DNA of 64,000 nt, from positions 44,565,193-44,629,192 of the forward strand of contig OY986439.1 of assembly GCA_963920525.1 (NCBI GenBank), written 5' to 3'. This stretch comes from Dichetophora obliterata (Eukaryota > Arthropoda > Insecta > Diptera > Sciomyzidae). The position numbers were made by a program, and so were the translations under genes. Positions 9,652 to 19,854 of this stretch are shown here, piece after piece. The notes beneath the pieces are model-generated. The model searched no databases. It was given only the letters and a program-made list of their open reading frames with translations, and was not told the DNA's origin. Numbering within the stretch: position 1 is the first letter of the stretch; each line of letters opens with the position of its first letter.

Positions 9652-11391
9652 ATACCTGTCAACCAACTTGCATATTCTGAGTCTTACTCATTTTTTTAGG
9701 AAAAGTTTAATTCTTGAACAACGTAAATAAAAATTTCACCAAATGATAACAAAACAACGGCCTTGTTTTGCCCTAGCGGCTCTGTGCTTTAGGGTTGCAC
9801 CTGTGGAAGTAAGTGGTATCTTCGCTAAAGGAGCTACAAGGGTTTGCTGGCTTGTGTGCTGAAAAGTTAATCAATCACGTCTTTGTTAGCAATCTATTAA
9901 AATCTATTAATTTTCCATTGTAAGCTTCCACTTGAATTGCTGCTGTTCAAAGAGCTTTGAGCTACTAGCTTGATTTTTTTTAGAATAACTTCTTTAAACC
10001 TTTGAAAATACATACAAAAACATTGTGGTAACTGTGTTCATATCAAAAATTCATATAAATCATTATATTAATAAGTTAGAAATGAAACCTGTCGCACACT
10101 TTTTAAGTATTCATTATATAAAGAGGTTAATGAATCATATAGCATTCGAAAGGTACAAAGATGTGCAGAAACATGTTGGATTTTTTTGATTGGTAGCCTA
10201 TGACCTGAAATATAAGCGTCGAAAAGTTTTTTTTTTTTGAGAACAGAGTTTTTTTGAAAAATTCTTAACTCGCTGAAAAAAATAACGATATGCGAAAGTT
10301 TTCCTGGTTATTTTTTTACGAATAGTGATGGGAAATAAAAACTTATAAATCGGTTAATCGATAATATGATTAATCGAAGGGCTCGATTATTAACTGTAAT
10401 TAATTGCAGCAAAATTAACTGATTAACCGAATATCTGATTAATCGCAAAAATTTATAAAAACGTGAATTAAATTGTGAGCTTTAGATCAAGTAAGTTTGT
10501 AAGAAGGCAACAACAACAACAACAACTCTGAATAGAGTCAATCACATAGCTGACTAGACAGTCTGTTTCGGAAATCGCGTGCATTTTCCTCTTCGGTAGT
10601 CTTTGAGTGATGAAGCTGTGATCAACTCACTGTTTAAACTAGTACAGTAGTAGTGTATATGAGTGCGCAGATTTTGGAATTCATTCTTTTGAATTGTATG
10701 GCTGCTAATCATATGACATTTTAAAGCAGTAGGCTATTTATAGATCACTGCCCTTAACTGTACCAAGGTTGCCATCTTTTCTAGTTGCTTCTTTATTTAT
10801 TTCAATATTCATTAGTGTTCGACAGTTTGTCGAAATGCACCATAGAAATGAAACGAGTTTTTTGCTTCACCAGAAGCTAGTGTTCTAACTGAAAGGTGGC
10901 TATTTTCACAACCAAATGTTCAATTATTACACATGACTTAATTTAATTCATGTAATAATTTCATAGATCATAAAACTAATTAACCAATTTATAAAAACTT
11001 TAATAAACTAGGTACACAAAAATATTTTTAAATTTATTAATTTCTTAAAGTTTGATTCGTTTTTAGTTTCGATAGTTTTAAAAATGAAAATTTTTTAAGT
11101 GGTCCCATGAGGAGAATAATTTCGGATTTTGAGCTTTTTCCAAAATTTACAAGGTTTTTATTAAATTTTTAAAAAGTACTAAATATTTTTTATAAAACTT
11201 TAAGAAACCTGACACAGGCGTGGCCTTTAACTTTTAAAAGAAAAGTCAAGCCAATCGGACAAGTGCTTTAGGTAGTAATCGGTGTTCAGACATAAAAAAA
11301 AGCCATCGACGAACTTGAGAACCTCCTCCTTTTTCTCCTTTTTAGTTTTAAAAGAAATTAAATATAAAAAGAAATTTTTTACTGACATGAG
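9652..11391. other. Intergenic, no gene recognised
   Basis: AT-rich, with a short (CAA)n run near 10508-10526. The region near 10324-10450 starts TAGTGATGGGAA and is full of ATTAATCG words; such starts are common in hAT miniature elements, but I find no matching right end. Nothing else is supportable. Confidence 0.35.
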
Positions 11392-13160
11392 TACACAAAG
11401 AAAACCACATTTTCAAAACTAGCGGAAACGAGCTGCTTTAAAAAAGTTTAACCCAGATTTTGCACTTTTAACGTTTATTTTAATTTTAAAAACGAACATT
11501 TTAAAATGAAATAGTAAAACGTTTTTTTTCATTTTAAAAACGAAAATTTTAAAATGAGATTCTAAAATGCTCGCTTGATTTTTAATAAAAGACATTTTAA
11601 AATGCTATTATAAAAGGTTTTTTAATTTTAAAAACGAGAATTTTAAAATTAGATTCTAAAATTTTTGTTCGATTTTTAACAATTGACATGCTAAAATGCA
11701 ATTATCTATACCACTGTGTGGCAAGAAAATCTGTATTTAATAATTTCAATGTTTTTCACTTAATTAAAGTATGAGGAATCTCCTGGTAACATCCGTTTTG
11801 GCACTATTCTGAAGACTTTAAGTGCAATTTTTTTTAAATAGACCAGATATGCACTCATTTGCATGTTGAGAACTCTTGAACCGTTAGGATTTTAGTTTGG
11901 TTTCTTCAGCAAAGTTCTTTTTATTATTCTTTCCAACAACTTTGTTGAACAAATATATAACGAAAAATCATTTGAAATTGTCTTTAAACCTTTAATAAGC
12001 GACATATGTCTTGCACGTTTTCAACGCTTCAAAGCAAAAATTGTTACTCATACGCAATGTTGTTCGGATTTTTTTCGTTTGACTTTTTGTAAGAATCACT
12101 CGATAAGACCCACTAGAAGCGATTTTTTCATATTTATTTATTCAACAAAGTTGTTGGCCAGAATTATAGAAAAAACTTTGCAGAAAAAACCAAAATGAAA
12201 TACAAATGGTTCAAGAGTTATCAACATGAAAATGAGTGCATATCTTGAGTAATATTTGATATATCTTAAAAAAAAGTTTGTTCTAAAATATTCGATAAAG
12301 TGGTAAAACCAATCTCGCACGAGATTCCTAATACCAAAATTAAGTGAAAAACGTTTAAATTATCAAATACAGAAAAAAAGATACAAAAAAGCGCACAGTG
12401 TATTTTAAAAACAAAAATTTTTATTATTTCCCATTAATTAAAGAAAATGACAGAAATTCCCATTTCCTTTATTAATTAAAAAACGTTTTATTGGCTTTCA
12501 AAATTACAGTTGTATTTGATTTATTTTTTCATCAGCTATGTCTATCTCGTTAAAATTTTTTAGATGATGAATGATACTGTATCCCAGCGTCTACAAAAAA
12601 ATTTGATCAGATATTATTAATTTTATTTTAAATACTTACTTTTTAGTTGTGGCAACAAATGCTCCAACTCAAGCTCTTTCATTATTTTCTTGCAAGCAGT
12701 TGGAGTGAAGAATGTAAAATATTTTATTTTCTGAACGAATTTCAAATACATAAGTCAATGAAACATATTTAACAAACAATTCGTTATTAACAAGTGTTTT
12801 GAAACAAAGTATGTGAAACCAACAAACACCCCTACTTGAGTTGTATTTATAAATTTATATATTCATTTTACTATGTCATGGTAAAATGTTTGTAGTTGTT
12901 TTAAAAATGTTTCGTTTCAATTTTCTCTTTAAAACTGTGCGTTTTCATTTTTGTATTGCGTAAAATGTTTTTAAAAATATTAATTGTATCCTACTTTGTC
13001 ATAGTAAAACATTCGTAGTTATTTTAAAAACCTTCCGTTTTACTTTTCTTTTTAAAAATGTGCGTTTTAATTTTTGTATGACGTAAAATATTTTTAAAAA
13101 TAACAATTTTACTAAACGTTTTTAAAATGTGCGTTTTTTATGTTTTGTTTTCTCAGTGTA
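11392..13160. mobile_element. Foldback-like element with repeat-rich arms
   Basis: The left end (TACACAAAGAAAACCACA) and the inverse of the right end (TACACTGAGAAAACAAAACA) are similar. Both arms are built from related blocks of about 100-115 bp repeating TTTTAAAAACG-type words: left 11480-11700 in roughly three copies, right 12860-13140 in about two and a half. Arms made of internal direct repeats resemble Drosophila foldback elements in layout. No transposase ORF is present. A second inverted-repeat element lies in the middle. Confidence 0.5.
11712..12400. mobile_element. Inner long inverted-repeat element (CACTGTG ends)
   Basis: Arms 11712-11965 and 12115-12400 are inverse to each other. 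Good blocks include TTTTTCACTTAATT, GATATGCACTCATTT and CCAACAACTTTGTTGAA. The ends read CACTGTGTG on the left and CGCACAGTG on the right. The loop is about 150 bp. The open frame at 12138-12320 lies within the right arm and is not a gene. Confidence 0.65.
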
Positions 13161-13229
13161 TAAAAATACTTTAGTGAGTATGAAAAGAAGGTGTTTATTT
13201 TATTAAAAATAAATTTAAAAAAATTAACA

Positions 13230-13353
13230 TTAATTGCTTGAAATTGAATTCAGAAACAAGAGCTTTAAAATGCGTTTTGTAGTTAAGCGATTCCGGTTTT
13301 CCGTAGCAGTTGCACCAGCTTTGGAAAAAAGCCGTTCTGTTGGTACAGAATTA
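13230..13353 (-). pseudogene. hAT transposase C-terminal fragment (dimerisation region)
   Basis: On the minus strand this reads NSVPTERLFSKAG, then TENRNRLTTKRILKLLFLN. This is the conserved C-terminal hATC dimerisation region of hAT transposases (family pattern S-x-P-[ST]-E-R-x-F-S-x-A-G, then a KRN/NRL helix and LLFLN). The open frame extends to 13451, but the retrotransposon begins at 13354, so upstream residues in that frame are probably its 5' end read backwards. The rest of the hAT gene is not seen beyond the insertion at 18529. Confidence 0.65.
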
Positions 13354-13517
13354 GGATTCGCTTGCGAGCACTCGTTGAGATCACACGCGTTTTCTTGCAA
13401 GTTTTTTAAGTCAAATTTTTTCCAAAAATACGACATTTTTTTTCTCTTCAAGCAATTTGCCGAAGTACAGAAAAAGTTTTTTATACAATAAAATAAGCAT
13501 CAAAGATATTTACCACC

Positions 13518-15193
13518 ATGGTTGATGTGGATGAGCAAGGAAGCGGTCACTTCCTACTACGAAAAAAGCCACCGGATAAGTTCGGTCAGGATGTTTCTAA
13601 TCCGTCTGATCCGTCTAGTGCTTGTTTGAAGACAGGAAACAGTGGACTGCATCAGGGAGCTATTCGCCGTCAACATAAGACTGATCAACACCAAGCAATT
13701 CCGTACCAACCTGGGGCAGCGCAGTTATCGCGTGCAAAACATGGCCAACAATTAGTTGGCGTTTTACATCAACATGCGCTTTCTTTGAAGCGGTCGCAGT
13801 CCTCGGAAGATTTGATTGAGAGTCAAAGGATTTTATCGGACACCTCGTTTGTCGCTGATATGGACCACGAACCAGCTCCATCACCTAGATCAGCTGAAGC
13901 TGCGATTCAGCTAAGAGACGATGACGATTTTCTGCTGCACAAGCGTAAGAGGCTCGTTGCGTCGAAATCAACCTCCAAAGTGGGTCCTTCCAGGCTGCAG
14001 AACGCTAAGGTAGTTTTAAGTGATTCTTTTAATGTTGTCAGTCAAAATAGATTTGCCGTTTTGGGCAACTTAGACAATGAGTCTACAAGTCCTGTAGCTA
14101 GTGCTTCAAAGGTGTTCGTGGACAAAAAACTGTCTGGTAGCAGTAAGGTACCGATTTCTAGGAAAACTGCTTGTCCCCCGATTTTTTTATACAACGTGAA
14201 CATAAAATGCCTAGTCGACCAACTCGAGGCTATGATTCCAAAGGTCTCCTTTAAAATAAAAAACGTAAGTAAATATAAAAGTAAACTTTACCTCGATGAT
14301 GCTGAAGCGCATTCCGAGATGATGGAATGGCTTCATGAAAAAAAAATAAACTCATACTCCTATACTCCAAAGGAGCAAAGGCAGCTTGCCCTAGTTCTTC
14401 GTGGTATGTACTTTAGGACGGACTTAACAGATTTAAAGGAGGCTCTTGATATTCTTGTCCCTGGTGTAGTAAGCAAAATTTCTAAATTCAACACTCCTTT
14501 TTCTTTAAAAAACAAGACTGAAACTGGTCTCTTCCTCGTATCGCTTTTTCCAGGCAAAAAGCTGGGGGATGTCAGCCATTTGAGGTACCTCTTGAGCCAG
14601 TCCATATCATGGGAGTCCCCGAAATCTAAGTTGAGGGAAATATAATGCAAGCGGTGCCAGCATTGGGGGCACATTGCACGAAATTGCAACCGACAATTCA
14701 CTTGCGTTAAATGTGACGTAAGTCACGAACCTGGTAATTGCACTCTGAATCAAGTCGACAACGCTGAGCCGTTTTGCAACAATTGTAAGCAGGCTGGACA
14801 TCCTGCTAACTGGAGGGGCTGTCCTGTTTATCAAAAATATGTGTTAGATAAAAAAAACGTTTGAACGAAGCCTCTGAAAGGAAATTAACTGCCACGCGAC
14901 ATGTTAACCAAGCCATCTCTGGCTTAAGTAATTTTAATAAAAATAAATCCTTTGCTAGTCTTTTTAAGGCGCAAACTCCTTCGTCAACAGGATGTCCAGC
15001 CTCTGCAAGCCATTGTTCGCCAATAATTGAAGAATTTCTTAAGCTTTCAACCTTTTTTATGATTCCAGAGCCGTTGACGCTTGAGCAGCAAATTCAAAAA
15101 TTTTTAGCCTCTTACAAAACAATGCCTAAAGCTCAGGCAAAAACTGAATTTTTGAATTTGCTGTCTCTGGTAAAATCTCTTTATGGGCCGTAA
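13518..15193 (+). pseudogene. ORF1 (gag-like, PRE_C2HC and three CCHC knuckles), two lesions
   Basis: ORF1 proteins of these elements bind their RNA and form the particle that moves it to the nucleus. The frame opens at ATG 13518 (context CCACCATGG) and runs 375 residues to a TAA near 14643-14645. The central part (ALVLRGMYFRTDLTDLKEAL) resembles the PRE_C2HC region of Jockey-type gag. The frame continues straight through the TAA into three zinc knuckles: CKRCQHWGHIARNC, CVKCDVSHEPGNC and CNNCKQAGHPANWRGC. A single base change in a Gln codon could explain the stop. A second break lies at the run of A near 14850-14858; after it the next frame runs from 14861 to the TAA at 15191-15193. The product would be near 550 residues if unbroken. 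Two lesions suggest this copy depends on others for ORF1. Confidence 0.85.
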
Positions 15194-18095
15194 AAATTTA
15201 AAACTTTTAACCTTTAATGTTCGCTCTCTGGTTGACGTCAGTCGAAGATTAGATCTTCTCAACATTCTGCGGGATCAAAATATCGATATCGGTTTCATAC
15301 AGGAATGCCATTTACGAAATTCTAAGGTTTATCTTGAAGATTATAATTTTGTTTATGATAACTCGTCGATTGGAGTTGCTATCGTTTTGAAAAAAACATA
15401 TTCATTTTCCTTAATTAACATTCAGGGCGTTGCGTTCCCTCATAACTTCATTCAAGTAATGTTAATTGTGAACGGCACTCGAAAGTCCTTTCTTTTTGGT
15501 TCCATTTACTTGCCTTGTAATTTCTCAAGTTCACAAATTTATTCGGGTCTCTCAAAAATTCTTCAATTTTCTAAAAATTTCGATGGCACAATTATAGGTG
15601 GTGACTTTAACTCACGGAACCCTGCCTGGGGTGACAACTTCGAAAATTGTAACGGACGAATTTTCCTTAAATGGTTGCAGGATTCGGTGTTGGACTTTAT
15701 TCGAATAGCTGATAACAGGCCATCATTTCCTTCGGGACCTTCTTTTTTGGATCACTTTTTAATTAGTTCTAATCTCGTTAATTCGTTGGATCCAAACTTT
15801 TCTGTTGCAAGCTTGTCCACTTTTTCGGACCATTTTCCAATTCGATTACGAATTGACTTAGTTGATTTCGATTTTATAATTAAACGTCCGCATTATTTCA
15901 CCTCTTACAAAAACACAAATTGGGCAAATTTTGGTCATGATTTAGATGCATCACTTGCGGAAATTCGGCCTCCATTAAACAAAAACTTGCAAAATCATGA
16001 AATTGATTTTTATATTGAAAATTTTAACTCAGTTGTTGAATCTGTTTCTTCTGCACATACAGAAAAAGTGATGTTCCGAAATAATAAGATTTTAATATCA
16101 GATAACATTCAGGATCTTTACAAAATTAAACACGTATGGCAAAAAGATTTAAAAATATTATTTCACAGATATTCGAACAGAACAAATGATGAATACAACT
16201 TACTGTCGAAACAGATTCAACTTCTCAAAATTATTATTAAAGAGCAAGTTAAATTAGAGCAAGCAAGAGAGTTCGAAAGAAGGCTGAGTCTCATCAAGCC
16301 GGGCCCGTCGGCGTATAAGCAAATTTTCAATTGGTTGGAAACAAAAAAAAAATCATATTGCTCAAAAATTTCTGACAATGGCAATATTATCGTTGATGAT
16401 CAAGACAAGCTCGAAGCGTTCCGTTTGCATTACGAACGTATATATACAGAAAATATTCCAGATAGACAGGATATTTTGGAAATCCAAAACTCGGTTGCTG
16501 ATAGCTTAGCTGATCTGCCCTCGACAGTCTATAATTCCAACGATGAATTTACCTCATTAGAGAATGATGACGGGTTTCACTTCGTAAGTTCTGACTCAAT
16601 CAGACTCATTGTCAAAAATTTGAATAGTAAAAAGTCTTCTGGTCCAGACAAGATTTCAAATTTTATCATAAAAAGATTTTCGCCATTGGCATATGAATTT
16701 TTAACAATTATTTTTAATAATTGCTTAAATAACGGATATTTTCCGAACAATTGGAAAATTGCGAATATAATTCCTATCAAAAAAAAACTGGACAGTGTCG
16801 ATTTAAACGATTTTCGTCCTATTTCGGTGTTATCGAATCTAGGAAAGTTGTTTGAACATGTATTAAGGCTTAAAATGCAAATGGATTTGGGAGACGAGTA
16901 TATCTGCAACTACCAATTTGGTTTTAAAAAAGAGCACTCGACTGTTCACGCGCTATTAAAATTTCACGATGATGTAACTCGGAACTTGCGTAATAAAACA
17001 TGTACTGTGGCGGTTTCTTTAGATATAGAAAAAGCGTTCGATAGAGCTAGTCATGTTGGTATTCATTTCAAACTCATTAACTTAGGGTTCGACCCATTCT
17101 TATTAAAGTTATTTCCAAGTTTCTTCTCCGACCGAAAATTTTGTGTTCAGATCAGCGATGCGGTGTCCGAGCTTGGCTTGGTGGGGAGCGGGGTACCACA
17201 GGGTTCAGTCTTGGCTCCACATTTTTTTAATATTTTCCTCTTTGACTTTCCGCACGAATTCTCTGGCTCAAGAGGTATCTTATATGCTGATGACTGTTTG
17301 GTTTATGCGCACCATGAATCTCCTGCTTTGGCTTTGAATCGGGTCGCAAGGCATCTTGATTTGATTAACGATTTTTATGTTGACTGGGGCATTCGAATCA
17401 ATGCCTCCAAATCTGAGGCAATCTGTTTAAGAAATGCGTCAGGCAAATGTGGTAGAGCGGTTGTACCCGAAAGCAAACTTTTGAGACTTGTCTTAAACGG
17501 TACCGAAATAAAGTTTAAAAATAATATCAAATACCTGGGAGTCGTTTTCGACAAGTTGCTAAAGTTCAACAAACATGCTAGGTTGAATGTAAAAAAATCT
17601 CACCAGCTTACCGGCATGTTCTCAAAACTTTTGAACAATAAATATTTAAGTCAAAAGTCTAAACTTTTGATCTATAAAGTAAGCATCCGCTCTGTCTTGC
17701 TTTACGCATTTCCTATATGGTTTACTATTTCGCCTACGGTTGCCAAGGAATTGGAGGTAGTGGAACGTAATGTCTTGAGACGCTGTGTTGATAGGAATTT
17801 TGAGTCATTTGTAAAGCGGTATTCTAACAAATTTATTTACGAGAGAGCTGAGGTGAATCCAATTTGCCGCTATGCCTTATCACTCCAAAATAAATTCGTT
17901 AGAAAGCTATCATACCACGAAAACACGCTATTAAAGGAAATTTTTGAGTTTCAGATTCAAAACAACTGGTCTTCAGTCTGCTATTTATCTCCTGTAGGTG
18001 TTTTAAATGAGGAAATTCCGACCGACCTAGATTTCAGTACCCCACTGCTACCTGACTTTTATAACAAATCCGTACCTGGTTGCCATAGAGGCTAA
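15183..18095 (+). CDS. ORF2: endonuclease and reverse transcriptase, intact, 970 aa
   Basis: ORF2 nicks the target and copies the element RNA there (target-primed reverse transcription). Residues 7-230 form an apurinic-type endonuclease with the expected residues: N12 (FNVRS), E41 (QECH), GGDFNSRNPAWGD at 139-151, the LDHF motif near 189-192 and SDH at 215-217. The reverse transcriptase occupies roughly 470-830, with RPISVLSNLGKLFE (545-558), LDIEKAFDR (613-621), GVPQGSVLAP (670-679) and the catalytic YADD at 701-704. The rest is a C-terminal region with no RNase H signature. The ATG at 15183 overlaps the ORF1 stop by 11 bases, a common way to couple translation. No stop or frameshift is seen, so this is the best-preserved gene in the window and suggests recent insertion. 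Confidence 0.9.
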   Translation: MGRKNLKLLTFNVRSLVDVSRRLDLLNILRDQNIDIGFIQECHLRNSKVYLEDYNFVYDNSSIGVAIVLKKTYSFSLINIQGVAFPHNFIQVMLIVNGTRKSFLFGSIYLPCNFSSSQIYSGLSKILQFSKNFDGTIIGGDFNSRNPAWGDNFENCNGRIFLKWLQDSVLDFIRIADNRPSFPSGPSFLDHFLISSNLVNSLDPNFSVASLSTFSDHFPIRLRIDLVDFDFIIKRPHYFTSYKNTNWANFGHDLDASLAEIRPPLNKNLQNHEIDFYIENFNSVVESVSSAHTEKVMFRNNKILISDNIQDLYKIKHVWQKDLKILFHRYSNRTNDEYNLLSKQIQLLKIIIKEQVKLEQAREFERRLSLIKPGPSAYKQIFNWLETKKKSYCSKISDNGNIIVDDQDKLEAFRLHYERIYTENIPDRQDILEIQNSVADSLADLPSTVYNSNDEFTSLENDDGFHFVSSDSIRLIVKNLNSKKSSGPDKISNFIIKRFSPLAYEFLTIIFNNCLNNGYFPNNWKIANIIPIKKKLDSVDLNDFRPISVLSNLGKLFEHVLRLKMQMDLGDEYICNYQFGFKKEHSTVHALLKFHDDVTRNLRNKTCTVAVSLDIEKAFDRASHVGIHFKLINLGFDPFLLKLFPSFFSDRKFCVQISDAVSELGLVGSGVPQGSVLAPHFFNIFLFDFPHEFSGSRGILYADDCLVYAHHESPALALNRVARHLDLINDFYVDWGIRINASKSEAICLRNASGKCGRAVVPESKLLRLVLNGTEIKFKNNIKYLGVVFDKLLKFNKHARLNVKKSHQLTGMFSKLLNNKYLSQKSKLLIYKVSIRSVLLYAFPIWFTISPTVAKELEVVERNVLRRCVDRNFESFVKRYSNKFIYERAEVNPICRYALSLQNKFVRKLSYHENTLLKEIFEFQIQNNWSSVCYLSPVGVLNEEIPTDLDFSTPLLPDFYNKSVPGCHRG

Positions 18096-18528
18096 TTTAC
18101 TTTTCTTATTGTTTTGTTTTTAACATATCAAAACTGTTTTTTATATGTTTTTTTTGACATGTAATATCATTAAACCATATATCATGGTATTGATGTATAT
18201 TTTTGTGTAGTTTTAAGTGTAGTTTTAAGTGTAGTTTTTAGAATTTAGGCATGTATGTAAATAGATGACTGAGACAACACGTCTCTACGAAACTGTCTAA
18301 TGCCGGGAGCAAGCATTATATTAATTTGCTGACAAAATGAAACAGCTAGATGTATTAAATATATTTTTCTTAAAGAGCAAGTAGCTTGTACTTATTCCAC
18401 TCCATTAGAACAACACAATAATAGTTCTAAATTCTCTTGTTAATATAATTCTTAAGGAATGAACGAAATGTTTTTATAATAAGAAAAGTCTCAATAAAAT
18501 TGAATTGAATTGAATTGGTACAGAATTA

Positions 18529-19439
18529 AAAAGCAATATTTTTAGGAGAGAGTATATACAGCTGCGAACGAAAAAATAGAAGTACTCTTATATTCAGACA
18601 TGTTTCGATAAATAATACTAGTCTACAATTTCGGATCTGGTTAACTCATTACCCCTGTACTTTCAACACTGGCTCCAAACCTGTACTCAGTTTCCTTCTA
18701 TATTGCAAAGTTTTCAAGATACAGGGTGTCTTACGTTTTCAGCACGTGCCTAGTATTATAGATCTACAATCTAAACTTTCCAACATCCAATTCCGATTTC
18801 CATACAAAAAAAATCCTGCTATGGATTTAGATTTTGTAAACTTGTAGCTTGAAACATCACAACCAGGTGGCGTTTAATGAAGTAAGTGATCGAAAAAGCA
18901 CACGGAGATAATTATTTCGCTTGAATCAAGCAAATGTTTTGCTTAAAAGCAAACTTTGTCAATCACGGTGTAATTTTAGAAAAAGATTACTAAATTGTAA
19001 TTACTCCTCATGTATTTAGGAAAAAGCGAAATTAGGCGATGATTCATTAACAACTGCCATGGTCGAATGGATAAGCCCATGCACTTACACTCACGCGGCC
19101 TAGGTTCAAATCTCCAGATGGTGATAGTTTTTCAATTTATTTTAATGCTAATAATTATTTCACTTTAAAAATATGCCAGATTTCAGCAAAAACTAATCAA
19201 ATTTTTTCAGCAAAAACCAATTTATAATAACTTGGAAAACAATTGCTTGAATTAAGTAAAAATTTGCTTTTGCAGTTTATAAAATTTTAGCAAAATTTTA
19301 CTTGAATTTAATCAAAAATTTGCTTAGTTATATTTTGTAAACTGGAATAGAAAATTTTAATAAGTTTTTGCTGAAATTTAGCATAATTTTGAAGTAGCTG
19401 AGAAACAAGCGCAAAATCCAGATTTGGATGTTGAAAAAA
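18529..19439. other. Intergenic, with repetitive AAGCAAA-rich stretch and a tRNA-like segment
   Basis: No gene. Between about 18925 and 19390 the words TTGCTTGAATT and AGCAAAAATT recur in both orientations, suggesting a decayed inverted repeat. The segment 19053-19125 contains an A-box-like TGGTCGAATGG and a B-box-like GGTTCAAATCTCC at about tRNA spacing, but the T-stem does not pair well. It is at most a tRNA-derived relic or SINE head. Confidence 0.35.
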
Positions 19440-19573
19440 ACGGAGCTACTATTACAAATATAGCCCGCTGTTGAAAAGTACCGTTCTGATGCTATGCTAG
19501 TTGGACAAATAGTTGTACGATAATCGTAAGCAATTTGTAAGTTTCGCTCACAATTGCCTTCACCACAAAACAA
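19440..19573 (-). pseudogene. hAT transposase C-terminal fragment, second family
   Basis: On the minus strand the frame reads CPTSIASERYFSTAGYI, the hATC core of a hAT transposase (P-x-S-x-x-S-E-R-x-F-S-x-A-G). The following residues lose similarity. The upstream coding part is absent. It differs from the fragment at 13230 (SERYFSTAG against TERLFSKAG), so it comes from another hAT family. Confidence 0.65.
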
Positions 19574-19685
19574 AATTATTTCCTAAAGCTTAGTATGCTG
19601 TAGAAGCGAAAAGAAATCTTCCGTAAGAAATGCATTGCGTTTCTGACAGCGAAAAGGTAGTGAAATTTTTTTTTTCGTTGGTTAA

Positions 19686-19796
19686 TACGCTGTTGAACCG
19701 AATAATTGTTCAATGCAGCCAAGTTCACAACCATGATTGGAGAGTTTAAATGTCAAAATTTCGCTGTCTCCTTTATGTCCGTACATTTAATTGGCG
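19686..19796 (+). repeat. Dispersed repeat, copy 1 (second copy at 45308)
   Basis: About 110 bp, including ACAACCATGATTGGAGAGTT, AAATGTCAAAATTTCGCT and GTACATTTAATTGGCGTG, recurs in the same orientation at 45308-45428 with few changes. It is non-coding and its class is unknown. Confidence 0.7.
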
Positions 19797-19854
19797 TGAA
19801 TTAAATGCCTACAAACTTTTTCGCCTCAATAAAAGGTTTACCTAATTCTGTATT

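Larger units (their letters stand above)
13354..18514 (+). mobile_element. Full-length non-LTR retrotransposon, I/Jockey type, 14-bp target duplication
   Basis: The 14-base word TTGGTACAGAATTA occurs at 13340-13353 and again at 18515-18528, directly after a tail of AATAAAATTGAATTGAATTG type. This gives an element of about 5.16 kb with a 5' leader of about 164 bp, ORF1 (gag-like with CCHC knuckles) overlapping ORF2 (endonuclease and reverse transcriptase) by 11 bases, and a 3' UTR of about 0.4 kb. There is no RNase H domain and no LTR. The layout fits the Jockey/I group; the exact clade is uncertain. The repeat tail of TTGAA units rather than poly(A) is notable. Confidence 0.85.

Noticed and set aside
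10324..10450. hAT-type MITE starting TAGTGATGGGAA
   Set aside because: No matching inverted right end or 8-bp duplication found downstream.
13354..13451. N-terminal extension of the hAT fragment (residues before NSVPTER)
   Set aside because: The 14-bp target duplication places the retrotransposon 5' end at 13354, so this part is probably the retrotransposon leader read backwards.
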